Shown piece after piece: positions 17,469 through 26,308 of a stretch of 64,000 bases of DNA; position 1 is the stretch's first letter, and each line of letters begins with the position of its first letter. The notes beneath the pieces are model-generated. The model did not search any database. It worked only from the letters and a program-made list of their open reading frames with translations, and was not told where the DNA came from. A program made the position numbers and the translations under genes. This DNA comes from Bradyrhizobium sp. CSA207 (GTDB lineage: Bacteria; Pseudomonadota; Alphaproteobacteria; Rhizobiales; Xanthobacteraceae). The DNA lies in assembly GCF_029051685.1 (NCBI RefSeq), contig NZ_JAACFT010000001.1, positions 124,001 to 188,000 on the forward strand, given 5' to 3'.

Positions 17469-18461
17469 ATGAAGCGGTGGATAGGAGCTGCATCAGTGGC
17501 GCTGATGGTGTTCGCGGCCATGCCGGCGCAAGCGGCCGACAAGGTCGCGCTGATGCTGAACTGGTACGTCTATGGCGAGCACGCGCCGTTCTATTACGGC
17601 AAGGCCAAGGGTATCTATGCGGCCGCGGGCATCGACCTCGAGATCCAGGAAGGCCGCGGCTCGGCTGCGACCACGCAGGCCGTCGCCGCCAAGACCGCCG
17701 ACTTCGGCTATGTCGACGTTCCCACCATGATGCGCGCCGCGATCAAGGGCGCGCCGGTGATCGCGACCGGCGTGCTGCTCCAGACCAGCCCGATGTCTGC
17801 CATGGGTTTCGCCGATAAGAACATCAGGAAGCCCGAGGACATCAAGGGCAAGACGGTGGCGATCACGCCGGCGGACTCCATGACCCAGATCTGGCCGCTG
17901 TTCCTGAAGAAGACCGGCCTGAAGGAGAGCGACTTCCAGACCGTTGCCGGCGACGGTCAGACCAAGCTCAACGCCGTCATCAACGGCCAGGCCGATCTGT
18001 TGCTCGGCTACGTCATGGACCAGTCGATGAAGATCAAGGACGCCACCGGCAAGGACGTCTATCCGATCAAGTTCGCCGACTACGGCATCAACATGGTCTC
18101 GTCCGGCATCATCGCCAACTCCGACTATGTCAAGGCCAATGCCGACCTCGTCCGCCGCTTCATGGCGGCGACGACCAAGGCGGTCGAAGCCGCGGAGAAG
18201 GAGCCCAAGGCAGCGGCGCAGTCGATCCTCGATGCCAACCCCAAGGGCGGCAAGATCGAGACGCTGACGCAAGGATTTGAGCTGACCATTCCGCTCTACC
18301 GGACGTCCGAGACCAAGAGCAAGCGGCCGTTCCAGGTCACCGACCAGAACATGACCGACAGCGTCAACCTGATGGTCGAATATGGCGGGCTCGATGCCAA
18401 GGCCAAGGGGAACCCGAAGGCCTTCTATACCAACGACTATCTGCCGAAGGGCGATTCGTGA
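17469..18461 (+). CDS. ABC transporter substrate-binding protein, NMT1/THI5-like
   Basis: A 330-residue periplasmic protein with a signal peptide (cleavage near QAADK). The N-terminal VALMLNWYVYGEHAPFYYGKAKGIY and AAGIDLEIQEGRGSA are characteristic of NMT1/THI5 binders, whose ligands include hydroxymethylpyrimidine, sulfonates and aromatic acids. ATG 17469 follows GGGAGAG at good spacing. The substrate is not determinable. It overlaps the ATPase gene by four bases. Confidence 0.9.
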   Translation: MKRWIGAASVALMVFAAMPAQAADKVALMLNWYVYGEHAPFYYGKAKGIYAAAGIDLEIQEGRGSAATTQAVAAKTADFGYVDVPTMMRAAIKGAPVIATGVLLQTSPMSAMGFADKNIRKPEDIKGKTVAITPADSMTQIWPLFLKKTGLKESDFQTVAGDGQTKLNAVINGQADLLLGYVMDQSMKIKDATGKDVYPIKFADYGINMVSSGIIANSDYVKANADLVRRFMAATTKAVEAAEKEPKAAAQSILDANPKGGKIETLTQGFELTIPLYRTSETKSKRPFQVTDQNMTDSVNLMVEYGGLDAKAKGNPKAFYTNDYLPKGDS

Positions 18462-19306
18462 AACCAGCGATCGTATCGAGTGACGCCGTGCAACCGGCCG
18501 CGCATCTGAGACTGGTGAGCGACCGGGCCGCGAGCGGCGCGTCGGGCATCACACTTTCCGGCGTGTCCAAGACCTATCGGACGCGCGATGGCGACGTGCC
18601 GTCGCTGCGGCCGCTCGACTTCCACATCAATGACGGCGAGTTCTTCGTCGTGGTCGGCCCAAGCGGCTGTGGCAAGTCCACGCTGCTCAAGCTGATCTCG
18701 GGATTGCTGCCGCCGACATCAGGCGAGATCCTGGTCGAGGGCGAGAAGGTGACGAAGCCGCACGGCAATGTCGGCATCGTCTTCCAGAATGCGCTGCTGC
18801 TGCCGTGGCGCAACATTCTCTCCAATGTGATGCTGCCGATCGACATGAAGCGGCTGCCGCGGCAAACATATCTCGATCGCGCCAAGGCGCTGTTGAAGCT
18901 GGTCGGGCTGGAAGGCTTCGAGAAGAAACTGCCCTGGCAGCTTTCCGGCGGCATGCAGCAGCGCGCCTCGATCTGCCGCGCGCTGGTGCACGATCCCAGG
19001 ATCATGCTGATGGACGAGCCGTTCGGCGCGCTCGATGCGCTCACGCGCGAGCGCATGAACGTAGAACTGATGCGTATCCAGCGCGAGACCAGGAAGACGG
19101 TGCTCCTGATCACGCATTCGATTCCCGAGGCCGTGTTCCTCGCCGATCGCGTGCTGGTCATGACCGAGCGGCCCGGTGCGGTCGCCGCAATCTACGACGT
19201 GCCGCTGCCGCGCCCGCGTTCGCTGGACGTGATGGCCGACCCTGTCTTCACCGAGCTCGTGCAGCGCATCCGCAAGCATTTCTTCTCGCAGGGTTCGCTG
19301 GACTAG
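18458..19306 (+). CDS. ABC transporter ATP-binding protein (SsuB/TauB type)
   Basis: A 282-residue ATPase with Walker A GPSGCGKST, signature LSGGMQQRASICRAL, Walker B IMLMDEPFGALD and switch His in LLITHSIPEA. The pattern is that of SsuB/TauB ATPases. It starts with GTG 18458, overlapping the previous stop (GTGA), so it is translationally coupled. It powers the importer formed with 16603-18461. Confidence 0.93.
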   Translation: MKPAIVSSDAVQPAAHLRLVSDRAASGASGITLSGVSKTYRTRDGDVPSLRPLDFHINDGEFFVVVGPSGCGKSTLLKLISGLLPPTSGEILVEGEKVTKPHGNVGIVFQNALLLPWRNILSNVMLPIDMKRLPRQTYLDRAKALLKLVGLEGFEKKLPWQLSGGMQQRASICRALVHDPRIMLMDEPFGALDALTRERMNVELMRIQRETRKTVLLITHSIPEAVFLADRVLVMTERPGAVAAIYDVPLPRPRSLDVMADPVFTELVQRIRKHFFSQGSLD

Positions 19307-19351
19307 GTTTGATGAGATTCCCAGTGACCACAACCGCACGAACGGTGCGCT

Positions 19352-19468
19352 CCCTCCCCCGCCCGCGGGGGAGGGCTGGGGAGAGGGTATCTCCGCTGGC
19401 AAGACTCCCCAAGAGGATAGAACCCTCACCCGGCGCTACGCGCCGACCTCTCCCGCAAGCGGGAGAGG
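19352..19468. repeat. Two GC-rich hairpins (intergenic repeats)
   Basis: CCCTCCCCCGCCCGCGGGGGAGGG (19352-19375) is a perfect hairpin. CCTCTCCCGC (19447-19456) pairs with GCGGGAGAGG (19459-19468) across AA. The flanking text (GGGGAGAGGGT, AACCCTCACCCGGC) is the common BIME-like repeat of this group. It lies between the ABC operon and the enolase-family gene and probably limits read-through. Confidence 0.7.
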
Positions 19469-19522
19469 TGCACCGTGCCCGCGGCCTTATCGGCTTCCAA
19501 CAACCTCATCCTCGGTAATACC

Positions 19523-20911
19523 ATGCCTGTGCGCCTGAAGCTGCGAGATATCGCCTTCTTCGAACGTCCCGTGCATTTCGCGCGGCCGTTCCGCTTTGGC
19601 GCGATCACGATCAACGGGACGCCGCAGCTGTTCGTGCGCGTGGAGATCGAGGTCGAGGGCAGGGGAAGCGCGGTCGGCGCCAGCGCCGAGCTGCTGGTGC
19701 CGAAATGGTTCGACAAGCGGCCGGAGCTGTCACCGGCGCAGACGGTCGACGGGCTGCGAAGATCGCTTCAGATCGCACGCGAGCTTTATCTGGCGCGGAC
19801 TGGATTTCTGACGGCGTTCGATCTGCATGCTTCCTGCATCGGTGCTCAGGTAGCGACTTGTGCGAAAAGGAATATTCCGGCGCTTGCTGCGGCTTATGGC
19901 CCTGCGGAAATCGACAAAGCGATCCTCGATGGGCTGCTTCGCGCCGTCAAGACCAACTTTTTTGACGGCATGACCGGCAACATTGCCGGCATTGATGCGC
20001 GGCTTTCGCCTGACCTGAAGGAAACAGACTTCTCGACGTTTCTCTCCGGCCGAAAGCCGCTGCCGCGCGTTGCAATCAGGCATACCGTCGGTCTCGACGA
20101 CGCAGTTGAAGGCGAGGGCGGCGTCGCCGATGTCCGCGACAACGCCGATGCGCGCTATTTCAAGCTGAAGCTCTCCGGCGATCCTGCGGCCGATGCGGCG
20201 CGGCTAGCGCGTATCGGCAAGGAACTCGATACGCTCGGGTATGAGTACAAAGTGACCCTCGATGCGAACGAGCAATATGCCGATCTCGCGGCGTTGCGTA
20301 CGCTGGTCGATCGGCTTGATTGTGAGGCCACGCTGCGGTCGATCTCGTCACGTCTGCTTTATATCGAGCAACCGATGCCGCGCGACGTCACGCGGCAGTC
20401 GCCGCTCGGCTCGCTCGCGGGGCGCGGCTTCATCATCGATGAGGCCGATGATTCCTACGACGCGTTCCCATCCGCGCGTGCGCTCGGCTATCACGGCATC
20501 TCCTCGAAGTCCTGCAAGGGGCTCTACAAGTCCATCGTCAACGCGACCCGCGCGGCGAAATGGAGCGCGGACGGCGAAAAATTCTTTGTGACCGGCGAAG
20601 ATCTGACCTGCCAGCCCGGTCTCGCCCTGCAACAGGATCTGGCACTCGGCGCGCTGCTCTGCCTCGAACACGCCGAGCGCAACGGCCATCACTACGTCGA
20701 CGGCTTCGGCGATGCGCCCGCCACGGAAGCCCAAGCCTTCGCGGCCGCGCATCCCGATCTCTATGCCGACACCGGCCAAGGCATCCGGCTCAACATTCAC
20801 CACGGCGATCTCCTGACGGGATCGCTTCACGCAACGGGCTTTGCGACGTCGGTCCATCCGGACTGGTCGGCGCTGGCCCCGCTCGAACAGCCAAAGTCAC
20901 CTTGGGAGTAA
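19523..20911 (+). CDS. Enolase superfamily protein (muconate cycloisomerase-like)
   Basis: A 462-residue protein with an N-terminal capping domain and a TIM barrel. The barrel carries KxK (FKLKLSGD), then Asp in TLDANEQY, Glu in YIEQP, Asp/Glu in IIDEADDSYDAF and Lys in SSKSCKG, the order of metal ligands and catalytic bases in the muconate-lactonising subgroup. The family abstracts a proton next to a carboxylate, giving epimerase, dehydratase or cycloisomerase activity. Its operon partners suggest sugar-acid chemistry. ATG 19523 is chosen over an upstream in-frame ATG at 19475, which lies near the repeat. Confidence 0.82.
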   Translation: MPVRLKLRDIAFFERPVHFARPFRFGAITINGTPQLFVRVEIEVEGRGSAVGASAELLVPKWFDKRPELSPAQTVDGLRRSLQIARELYLARTGFLTAFDLHASCIGAQVATCAKRNIPALAAAYGPAEIDKAILDGLLRAVKTNFFDGMTGNIAGIDARLSPDLKETDFSTFLSGRKPLPRVAIRHTVGLDDAVEGEGGVADVRDNADARYFKLKLSGDPAADAARLARIGKELDTLGYEYKVTLDANEQYADLAALRTLVDRLDCEATLRSISSRLLYIEQPMPRDVTRQSPLGSLAGRGFIIDEADDSYDAFPSARALGYHGISSKSCKGLYKSIVNATRAAKWSADGEKFFVTGEDLTCQPGLALQQDLALGALLCLEHAERNGHHYVDGFGDAPATEAQAFAAAHPDLYADTGQGIRLNIHHGDLLTGSLHATGFATSVHPDWSALAPLEQPKSPWE

Positions 20912-20916
20912 TTGGC

Positions 20917-22068
20917 ATGACCACCCAACGCCTCGGCCTCATCATGAACGGCATCACCGGCCGCATGGGGCTCAACCAGCATCTGATCCGCTCCATCGTC
21001 GCGATCCGCGACCAGGGCGGCGTCCGGCTCAAGAACGGCGATCGCGTGATGCCCGATCCGATCCTGGTCGGCCGCAGTGCCGACAAGGTCGAGCGGCTCG
21101 CCAAGCAGTTCAACATCACCCGCTGGACCACCGATCTTGATGCGGCGCTCGCCGACAAGAACGACACCATGTTCTTCGACGCCGCGACCACGCAGGCGCG
21201 GCCCGGCCTGCTGACGCAGGCCATCAATGCCGGCAAGCACGTCTATTGCGAGAAGCCGATTGCGACGAATTTTGAGGAAGCCCTGGAGGTCGTCAAGCTC
21301 GCCAACGCCAAGGGCGTCAAGCACGGCACGGTGCAGGACAAGCTGTTCCTGCCGGGCCTGAAGAAGATCGCCTTCCTGCGCGACTCCGGCTTCTTCGGCC
21401 GCATCCTCTCGGTGCGCGGCGAGTTCGGCTATTGGGTGTTCGAGGGCGGCTGGCAGGAGGCGCAGCGGCCGTCCTGGAATTATCGCAGCGAAGACGGCGG
21501 CGGCATCATTCTGGATATGGTCTGCCATTGGCGCTACGTGCTCGACAATCTCTTCGGCGAGGTCGAGAGCGTGATGTGCATCGGCAACACCGACATTCCC
21601 GAGCGCTATGACGAGCAGGGCCGGAAGTACAAGGCGACCGCCGACGATTCCGCCTATGCCACGTTCCAGCTCAAGGGCGGAATCATCGCCCATATCAACA
21701 TGTCCTGGGTCACGCGGGTCTATCGCGACGACCTCGTCACCTTCCAGGTCGACGGCACGCTCGGCTCTGCGGTCGCGGGCCTCTCCGACTGCGTGATCCA
21801 GGCGCGGCAGGCGACGCCCCGGCCGGTGTGGAATCCGGACGAGAAACGGCTGCACGATTTCTACGGCGACTGGCAGAAGCTGCCCGACAACGTCACCTAC
21901 GACAACGGCTTCAAGGAGCAGTGGGAGATGTTCATCCGTCACGTCTATGAGGACGCGCCCTACAAGTTCACGCTGCTCGAAGGTGCCAAGGGCGTGCAGC
22001 TCGCCGAATCCGCACTGAAGAGCTGGAAGGAGCGGCGCTGGATCGACGTCGCGCCGATCAAGATCTGA
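20917..22068 (+). CDS. Gfo/Idh/MocA family oxidoreductase
   Basis: A 383-residue NAD(P)-dependent oxidoreductase. The N-terminal Rossmann part begins LGLIMNGITGRMGLNQ, and the family motif CEKPIA sits at strand 5. The C-terminal half has the typical open sheet with GGGIILDMVCHWRYVLDN, whose His/Asp region is near the active site. GGGAG lies eight bases before ATG 20917, five bases after the previous stop. Members oxidise or epimerise sugars and polyols; the substrate is unknown. Confidence 0.88.
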   Translation: MTTQRLGLIMNGITGRMGLNQHLIRSIVAIRDQGGVRLKNGDRVMPDPILVGRSADKVERLAKQFNITRWTTDLDAALADKNDTMFFDAATTQARPGLLTQAINAGKHVYCEKPIATNFEEALEVVKLANAKGVKHGTVQDKLFLPGLKKIAFLRDSGFFGRILSVRGEFGYWVFEGGWQEAQRPSWNYRSEDGGGIILDMVCHWRYVLDNLFGEVESVMCIGNTDIPERYDEQGRKYKATADDSAYATFQLKGGIIAHINMSWVTRVYRDDLVTFQVDGTLGSAVAGLSDCVIQARQATPRPVWNPDEKRLHDFYGDWQKLPDNVTYDNGFKEQWEMFIRHVYEDAPYKFTLLEGAKGVQLAESALKSWKERRWIDVAPIKI

Positions 22069-22101
22069 GATCTATTGGATAAGTCTCGATGTTTGTTGAG
22101 T

Positions 22102-22188
22102 CGTCATTGCGAGCGAAGCGAAGCAATCCAGAATGCCTCCACGAAGAAAGTCTGGATTGCTTCGTCGCTTCACTCCTCGCAATGACGG
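22102..22188. repeat. Dispersed 88-bp palindromic repeat, family A copy 3
   Basis: It starts CGTCATTGCGAGCGAAG and ends CTCGCAATGACGGG, with GCAATCCAGA and TCTGGATTGC inside. Here it lies within an operon, between the Gfo/Idh/MocA and DUF993 genes, so it may tune downstream expression. Confidence 0.85.
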
Positions 22189-22204
22189 GGAGAGGCCCGA
22201 AATC

Positions 22205-23395
22205 ATGAACAAGCCCGTCCTGCCGATGTCGTCCCTGTCGTTGAAGCTGCCAAAGGCCGACCGCTCGATCGAGGTCTACCGGCTCGCGGCGTCACGAACC
22301 TTTCCCGCCAAGCTCGAGGGCACGCTGAACCGCATCGCGTTCTCGGCCGTGCATACGGTCGTCGATCCCTTCGCCGACAACGATCCCTGGCTGTCGGTCG
22401 CCGTCGACTGGGACAAGACCATCGCCTTCCGGGAGCACGTCTGGGACCTCGGCCTTGGCGTTGCCGAGGCCATGGATACCGCGCAGCGCGGCATGGGGCT
22501 GGACTGGCCGACGTCGCTGGAGCTGATCACCCGTTCAGTCGCTGCCGCTAGGCGGCGCAACGCGCTGGTATTCTCCGGCGCCGGCACCGATCACCTTGTG
22601 GTGGAGGATGCCAAGAGCCTCGACGACGTGATCCGCGCCTATGAGGAGCAGATCTCGGCGGTCGAGAAAGTCGGCGGCCGCATCATCCTGATGGCGTCGC
22701 GCGCGCTGGCGAAGCTCGGCCGCAACGCCGACGATTATGCGAAGATCTATGACCGCGTGCTGTCGCAAGTCCGCGAGCCCGTGATCATCCACTGGCTCGG
22801 CGACATGTTCGATCCGGCGCTGACAGGATATTGGGGCACGAAAGATCTCGACAAGGCGATGGACACCGCGGTTGCCATCATCAACGGCAACGCCGCCAAG
22901 ATCGACGGCGTAAAAGTCTCGCTGCTCGACAAGCAGCGCGAGATCGACATGCGCCGTCGCCTGGACAAGCGCATCAAGATGTACACCGGCGACGACTTCA
23001 ACTATGCGGAGCTGATCGCTGGCGATAGCCAAGGCTTCTCGCACGCGCTGCTCGGCATCTTCGATGCGATCGCGCCGGCGGCGTCCTATGCGCTGTCGCG
23101 GCTTGCGGCCGGCGATGAAGCCGGCTTCCACGACGTGCTGGGGCCGACCGTGCCGCTGTCGCGGCACATCTTCAAGGCGCCGACGCGCTTTTACAAGACC
23201 GGCGTGGTGTTCATGGCCTACCTCAACGGCCACCAGGATCATTTCACCATGGCCGGCGGCCAGGAGAGCACGCGCTCGATGCTGCATCTGGCCGAGCTGT
23301 TCCGTCTGGCCGACAAGGCCGGCCTGCTCGCCAATCCGGAGCTGGCGACGCGGCGGATGAAGACGGTGCTGGCTTCGCACGGGATCGAACCCTGA
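22205..23395 (+). CDS. DUF993 family protein
   Basis: A 396-residue protein I recognise as DUF993, a family of probable TIM-barrel lyases related to dihydrodipicolinate synthase-type aldolases. Recognisable blocks are AFSAVHTVVDPFADNDPW, ARRRNALVFSGAGTDHL and VIIHWLGDMFDPALTGYW. No signal peptide. I chose ATG 22205 because the upstream in-frame codons belong to the repeat at 22102-22188. Its stop overlaps the start of the TIM-barrel epimerase gene by one base (TGATG). Function is unknown; the operon suggests cleavage of a keto sugar. Confidence 0.8.
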   Translation: MNKPVLPMSSLSLKLPKADRSIEVYRLAASRTFPAKLEGTLNRIAFSAVHTVVDPFADNDPWLSVAVDWDKTIAFREHVWDLGLGVAEAMDTAQRGMGLDWPTSLELITRSVAAARRRNALVFSGAGTDHLVVEDAKSLDDVIRAYEEQISAVEKVGGRIILMASRALAKLGRNADDYAKIYDRVLSQVREPVIIHWLGDMFDPALTGYWGTKDLDKAMDTAVAIINGNAAKIDGVKVSLLDKQREIDMRRRLDKRIKMYTGDDFNYAELIAGDSQGFSHALLGIFDAIAPAASYALSRLAAGDEAGFHDVLGPTVPLSRHIFKAPTRFYKTGVVFMAYLNGHQDHFTMAGGQESTRSMLHLAELFRLADKAGLLANPELATRRMKTVLASHGIEP

Positions 23396-24258
23396 TGCGC
23401 GATTTTTCGTCCGACCATCGCTGGCTGTCGCTGAACACGGCGACGGTCCGCAAGCAGGGTGACCTCGTCGAGATCATCGACGCCTGCGCGCGTCAGGGCA
23501 TCCGCGCCATCGATCCCTGGCGCGACCAGGTCGCGGCAGTCGGCTTAGAACGCGCCGTGCGTGCGGTGCGCGAGGCCGGCCTCGAGCTTTCGGGCTATTG
23601 CCGCGGCGGCATGTTCACGTCCGACGCCGCGCGCCGAGGCGAGGTGCGCGACGACAATCGCCGCTGCGTCGATGAAGCCAAGGCGCTCGGCGCGCCCTGC
23701 ATCGTGCTGGTCGTCGGCGGCTTGCCGCAATATTCGCGGCCGGGCAGCGAGACATCGAAGGACATCGCCGGCGCGCGAACCCAGGTCGAAGAGGCGCTGG
23801 CCGACATGCTCGATTACGCCAGACAGGCAAAGCTGCCACTCGCGATCGAGCCGCTGCATCCGGCTTACGCCGCGGACCGGGCCTGCGTGAACACGACGAA
23901 GCAGGCGCTCGACATCTGCGACCGTCTCGATCCTGATCGCACCGGCATGCTCGGCGTCGCCCTCGACGTCTATCACATCTGGTGGGACCCGGAGCTGATG
24001 GGCCAGATCACGCGCGCCGGCAAGGATCGGCTGCTCGCCTTCCATGTCTGTGACTGGCTGGTCCCGACCAGGGACATCCTCAACGACCGCGGCATGATGG
24101 GCGACGGCGTCATCGACATCAAATCCGTGCGCGCCGCGGTCGAGGCGCAGGGCTTTGCCGGCTATTCGGAGATCGAGATCTTCTCCAACGATTGGTGGGG
24201 CAAGCCGATGGACGAGGTGCTGCGGATCTGCATCGCGCGGCACAAAACGGTGGTGTAG
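23395..24258 (+). CDS. Sugar phosphate isomerase/epimerase (xylose isomerase-like TIM barrel)
   Basis: A 287-residue AP-endonuclease-2-type TIM barrel. The expected metal ligands are seen as Glu in LAIEPLHP, Asp and His in VALDVYHIWWD, His in LAFHVCDW and Glu in YSEIEIFS. Such enzymes isomerise or epimerise ketoses or keto acids. It is the last gene of the 19523-24258 operon. A diverged copy of its last 33 codons lies at 36932-37030. Confidence 0.87.
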   Translation: MRDFSSDHRWLSLNTATVRKQGDLVEIIDACARQGIRAIDPWRDQVAAVGLERAVRAVREAGLELSGYCRGGMFTSDAARRGEVRDDNRRCVDEAKALGAPCIVLVVGGLPQYSRPGSETSKDIAGARTQVEEALADMLDYARQAKLPLAIEPLHPAYAADRACVNTTKQALDICDRLDPDRTGMLGVALDVYHIWWDPELMGQITRAGKDRLLAFHVCDWLVPTRDILNDRGMMGDGVIDIKSVRAAVEAQGFAGYSEIEIFSNDWWGKPMDEVLRICIARHKTVV

Positions 24259-24297
24259 AACGTGGTGAAATCAGCTTCGATCGGCTGTCCGGGCTCG

Positions 24298-24475
24298 CCG
24301 CAGGGCAATCGCATAGGACCCTTTGGGCGGCCTCAGCACGCGCCTCGTCCTTCGAGACGACCGCTCCGCGGTCTCCTCAGGATGAGGCTAAGCGGCAGCG
24401 CCGCCCGTCGAAACTGTTGCCGCGCACTTCATCCTCATCCTGAGGAGCCCGCCAAAGCGGGCGTTTAGGAACCTG
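24298..24475. repeat. Composite repeat, family B copy 3 (one-armed)
   Basis: It follows the copy at 2457-2700 closely for about 180 bp: CGCAGGGCAATCGCATA, GGGCGGCCT, CGTCCTTCGAGACGACCG, CTCAGGATGAGG, then CATCCTCATCCTGAGG and GCCCGCC-AAGCGGGCG. The right outer arm is missing. It fills most of the 358-bp gap between the epimerase and the small secreted protein; I see no gene in that gap. Confidence 0.75.
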
Positions 24476-24616
24476 CGCGGCGGGGCTACTGTCCGTATCC
24501 GTCCGAGGCGGGCGACCAAAATCTGAGCCGTCCGCCATTTGAATGAGGTTCGCGCAGGAACCTTGCCCCAGCCTGGGATGTTGGAAAGCGATACAATAAC
24601 TCAGGAGGAAACTCTC

Positions 24617-24880
24617 ATGAGAACGCTTTTACTGACGGGTGTGCTGGCGGTTGCTGGCTTCGCTATCGCCACGCCGATCTCCAGTGTACCCGCGTCGGCT
24701 CAAGTTGCCGTTGATACTCCGCTCGGCGGCGTAAGAGTAGGCCCGGAGCCTCGTTACTACCGAGACTATGATCGACCCGCTTATCGCGCCTACGGATATG
24801 ATCGCGGATATCGCGGATGCCGCACCGTCACGATCGAGCGTGACGACGGTTCGGTCCGCAGGGTCCGCCGTTGCGACTAG
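24617..24880 (+). CDS. Small secreted Tyr/Arg-rich protein, unknown function
   Basis: An 87-residue protein. A signal peptide is evident (RTLLLTGVLAVAGFAIA, cleavage near ASAQV). The mature part is short and basic-aromatic (YYRDYDRPAYRAYGYDRGY) and ends with two cysteines in GCRTVTI and RVRRCD that could form a disulfide. A strong AGGAGGAA ribosome site precedes ATG 24617. I recognise similar short secreted proteins in Bradyrhizobium but know no function. The next 314 bp, up to 25194, hold no gene I can support. Confidence 0.75.
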   Translation: MRTLLLTGVLAVAGFAIATPISSVPASAQVAVDTPLGGVRVGPEPRYYRDYDRPAYRAYGYDRGYRGCRTVTIERDDGSVRRVRRCD

Positions 24881-25194
24881 CGGTACCGGACTAGAAGATC
24901 GAGCCTCACAAGAGCGTCGAGCCGGTTCTCGCGATCAAGGAACTGGGACTCACCACTAGGGCCGCGTCAGTTGGCGGCCTCATTGTGGCTTGTTGACCGA
25001 AGGGCGGCATCAGTATCATCGCTCGCACAACGAGGACCAACCGCGATGTCGGCATGCTCGGCCTCAAGCTGGACGCACGAGCACTTGAAAGATTGGGCGA
25101 AGCCTGCGCGTGCACCGGCACCGCTTTCAAAGCCTGGCGCGGGAATCGCTGGTATGCCAATTTAGGGTTGTGCCAAACCCGCGGGAGGTCAAGC

Positions 25195-25989
25195 ATGCGA
25201 ACGAACATAGTGGGAGCACTTTGCGCCATCGCAATGGTTGCGAGCGCACACGCAGCGGTCAGGGAAGAGCCGGTCACCTACACGGATGGCGAGACCACGA
25301 TGAAAGGCTTCGTTGTCTACGACGACGCGACCCAGGCCAAGCGGCCCGGCATCGTGATGGTGCACGAATGGTGGGGCATCACCAAGCATATCCACAACGC
25401 GGCGCGGAAGTTCGCGGAGCAGGGCTACACAGCCTTCATTGCGGATATGTATGGCGACGGCAAGACCGCCGACAATCCAAAGGACGCTGGCGCGCTCTCG
25501 GGGTCGGTGATGAAGGACCCGAAGGTGATGGAGCAGCGCTTCAACGCCGCGCGGCAGCAGCTCGCCAAGCAGGCCTCGGTGAATCCCCAACGGATCGGCG
25601 CCGTTGGTTACTGCTTCGGCGGCGCGGTGGTGCTGAACATGGCGCGCGCCGGCGCTGATCTCGCCGCCGCTGCGGGCTTTCACGCATTGCTCGGTCTCAA
25701 CACTCCCGCACCGGCGCCGGGAACCGTCAAAGCGAAAATCCTCATTCTGAACGGCGCGGACGACCCGTTCGTGAAGCGCGAGCAGTACGATGCGCTCAAG
25801 AAGGACTTTGACGCCGCGAAGGCGGATTACCGGATCATCGAGTACCCCGGCGCCGTGCACGCGTTCACGAACCCCGAAGCCACCGAACTCGGCAAGAAGT
25901 TCAACTTACCGCTCAGATACGACGCCAAGGCGGATCAGGAAGCGAAGGCCGAAGCAGCCAAGCTCTTCGCCGCAAACCTTCAAAAATAA
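25195..25989 (+). CDS. Dienelactone hydrolase family protein, secreted
   Basis: A 264-residue alpha/beta hydrolase. The Cys-Asp-His triad of dienelactone hydrolases is visible: Cys in GAVGYCFGGAVV, Asp in LNGADDPF and His in PGAVHAFT. The oxyanion-side motif MVHEWWG is also typical. Unlike cytosolic DLH enzymes of aromatic degradation it has a signal peptide (VGALCAIAMVASAHAAV), so it is probably periplasmic and may cleave other esters. GGGAGG precedes ATG 25195; the frame is open upstream without good starts. Confidence 0.88.
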   Translation: MRTNIVGALCAIAMVASAHAAVREEPVTYTDGETTMKGFVVYDDATQAKRPGIVMVHEWWGITKHIHNAARKFAEQGYTAFIADMYGDGKTADNPKDAGALSGSVMKDPKVMEQRFNAARQQLAKQASVNPQRIGAVGYCFGGAVVLNMARAGADLAAAAGFHALLGLNTPAPAPGTVKAKILILNGADDPFVKREQYDALKKDFDAAKADYRIIEYPGAVHAFTNPEATELGKKFNLPLRYDAKADQEAKAEAAKLFAANLQK

Positions 25990-25993
25990 GCAG

Positions 25994-26018
25994 AGGGGCC
26001 ACCCGTAAGGCGGCCCCT
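25994..26018 (+). terminator. Hairpin after the dienelactone hydrolase gene
   Basis: AGGGGCC (25994-26000) pairs with GGCCCCT (26012-26018), five bases after the stop. There is no clear T run, so it may be a weak terminator or a 3' end stabiliser. The rest of the gap to 26308 holds no gene; its notable content is the tandem repeat at 26177-26204. Confidence 0.5.
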
Positions 26019-26176
26019 TCCATCTGTGGCCGGTTTAGCCGCAGCGGGCTTAGGCGACGGGGAGAATTCGTTAAGGGCGCGTCGAGCGACGACTTGCAGC
26101 GGTGCTGGCGCCTGATGTCGCCGGGCACTCGCAGCTGTTGGGGCGGACGAGATCGGCACTCTGGATCCGTATCGTT

Positions 26177-26204
26177 TGATTACTATCGAATGATTACTAT
26201 CGAA
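26177..26204. promoter_or_regulatory. Exact 14-bp tandem repeat upstream of the Thr-rich protein genes
   Basis: TGATTACTATCGAA occurs twice without a gap (26177-26190 and 26191-26204), in AT-rich sequence about 105 bp before the first Thr-rich gene. A two-site activator or repressor operator is a plausible reading. No binding protein is identified. Confidence 0.45.
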
Positions 26205-26308
26205 TAACCGACTTAGTTCTATCCAAAGGTGACTTGCTCGCGACGCGTGATCCCGCGAGAATATTGACGGTGACGTGCAATCCAACTCTCGCTCAAAGGA
26301 GCAATCCA

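Noticed and set aside
24906..25277. 123-codon minus-strand open frame before the dienelactone hydrolase gene
   Set aside because: It overlaps the start and signal peptide of the hydrolase antisense and shows no ribosome site or motif.
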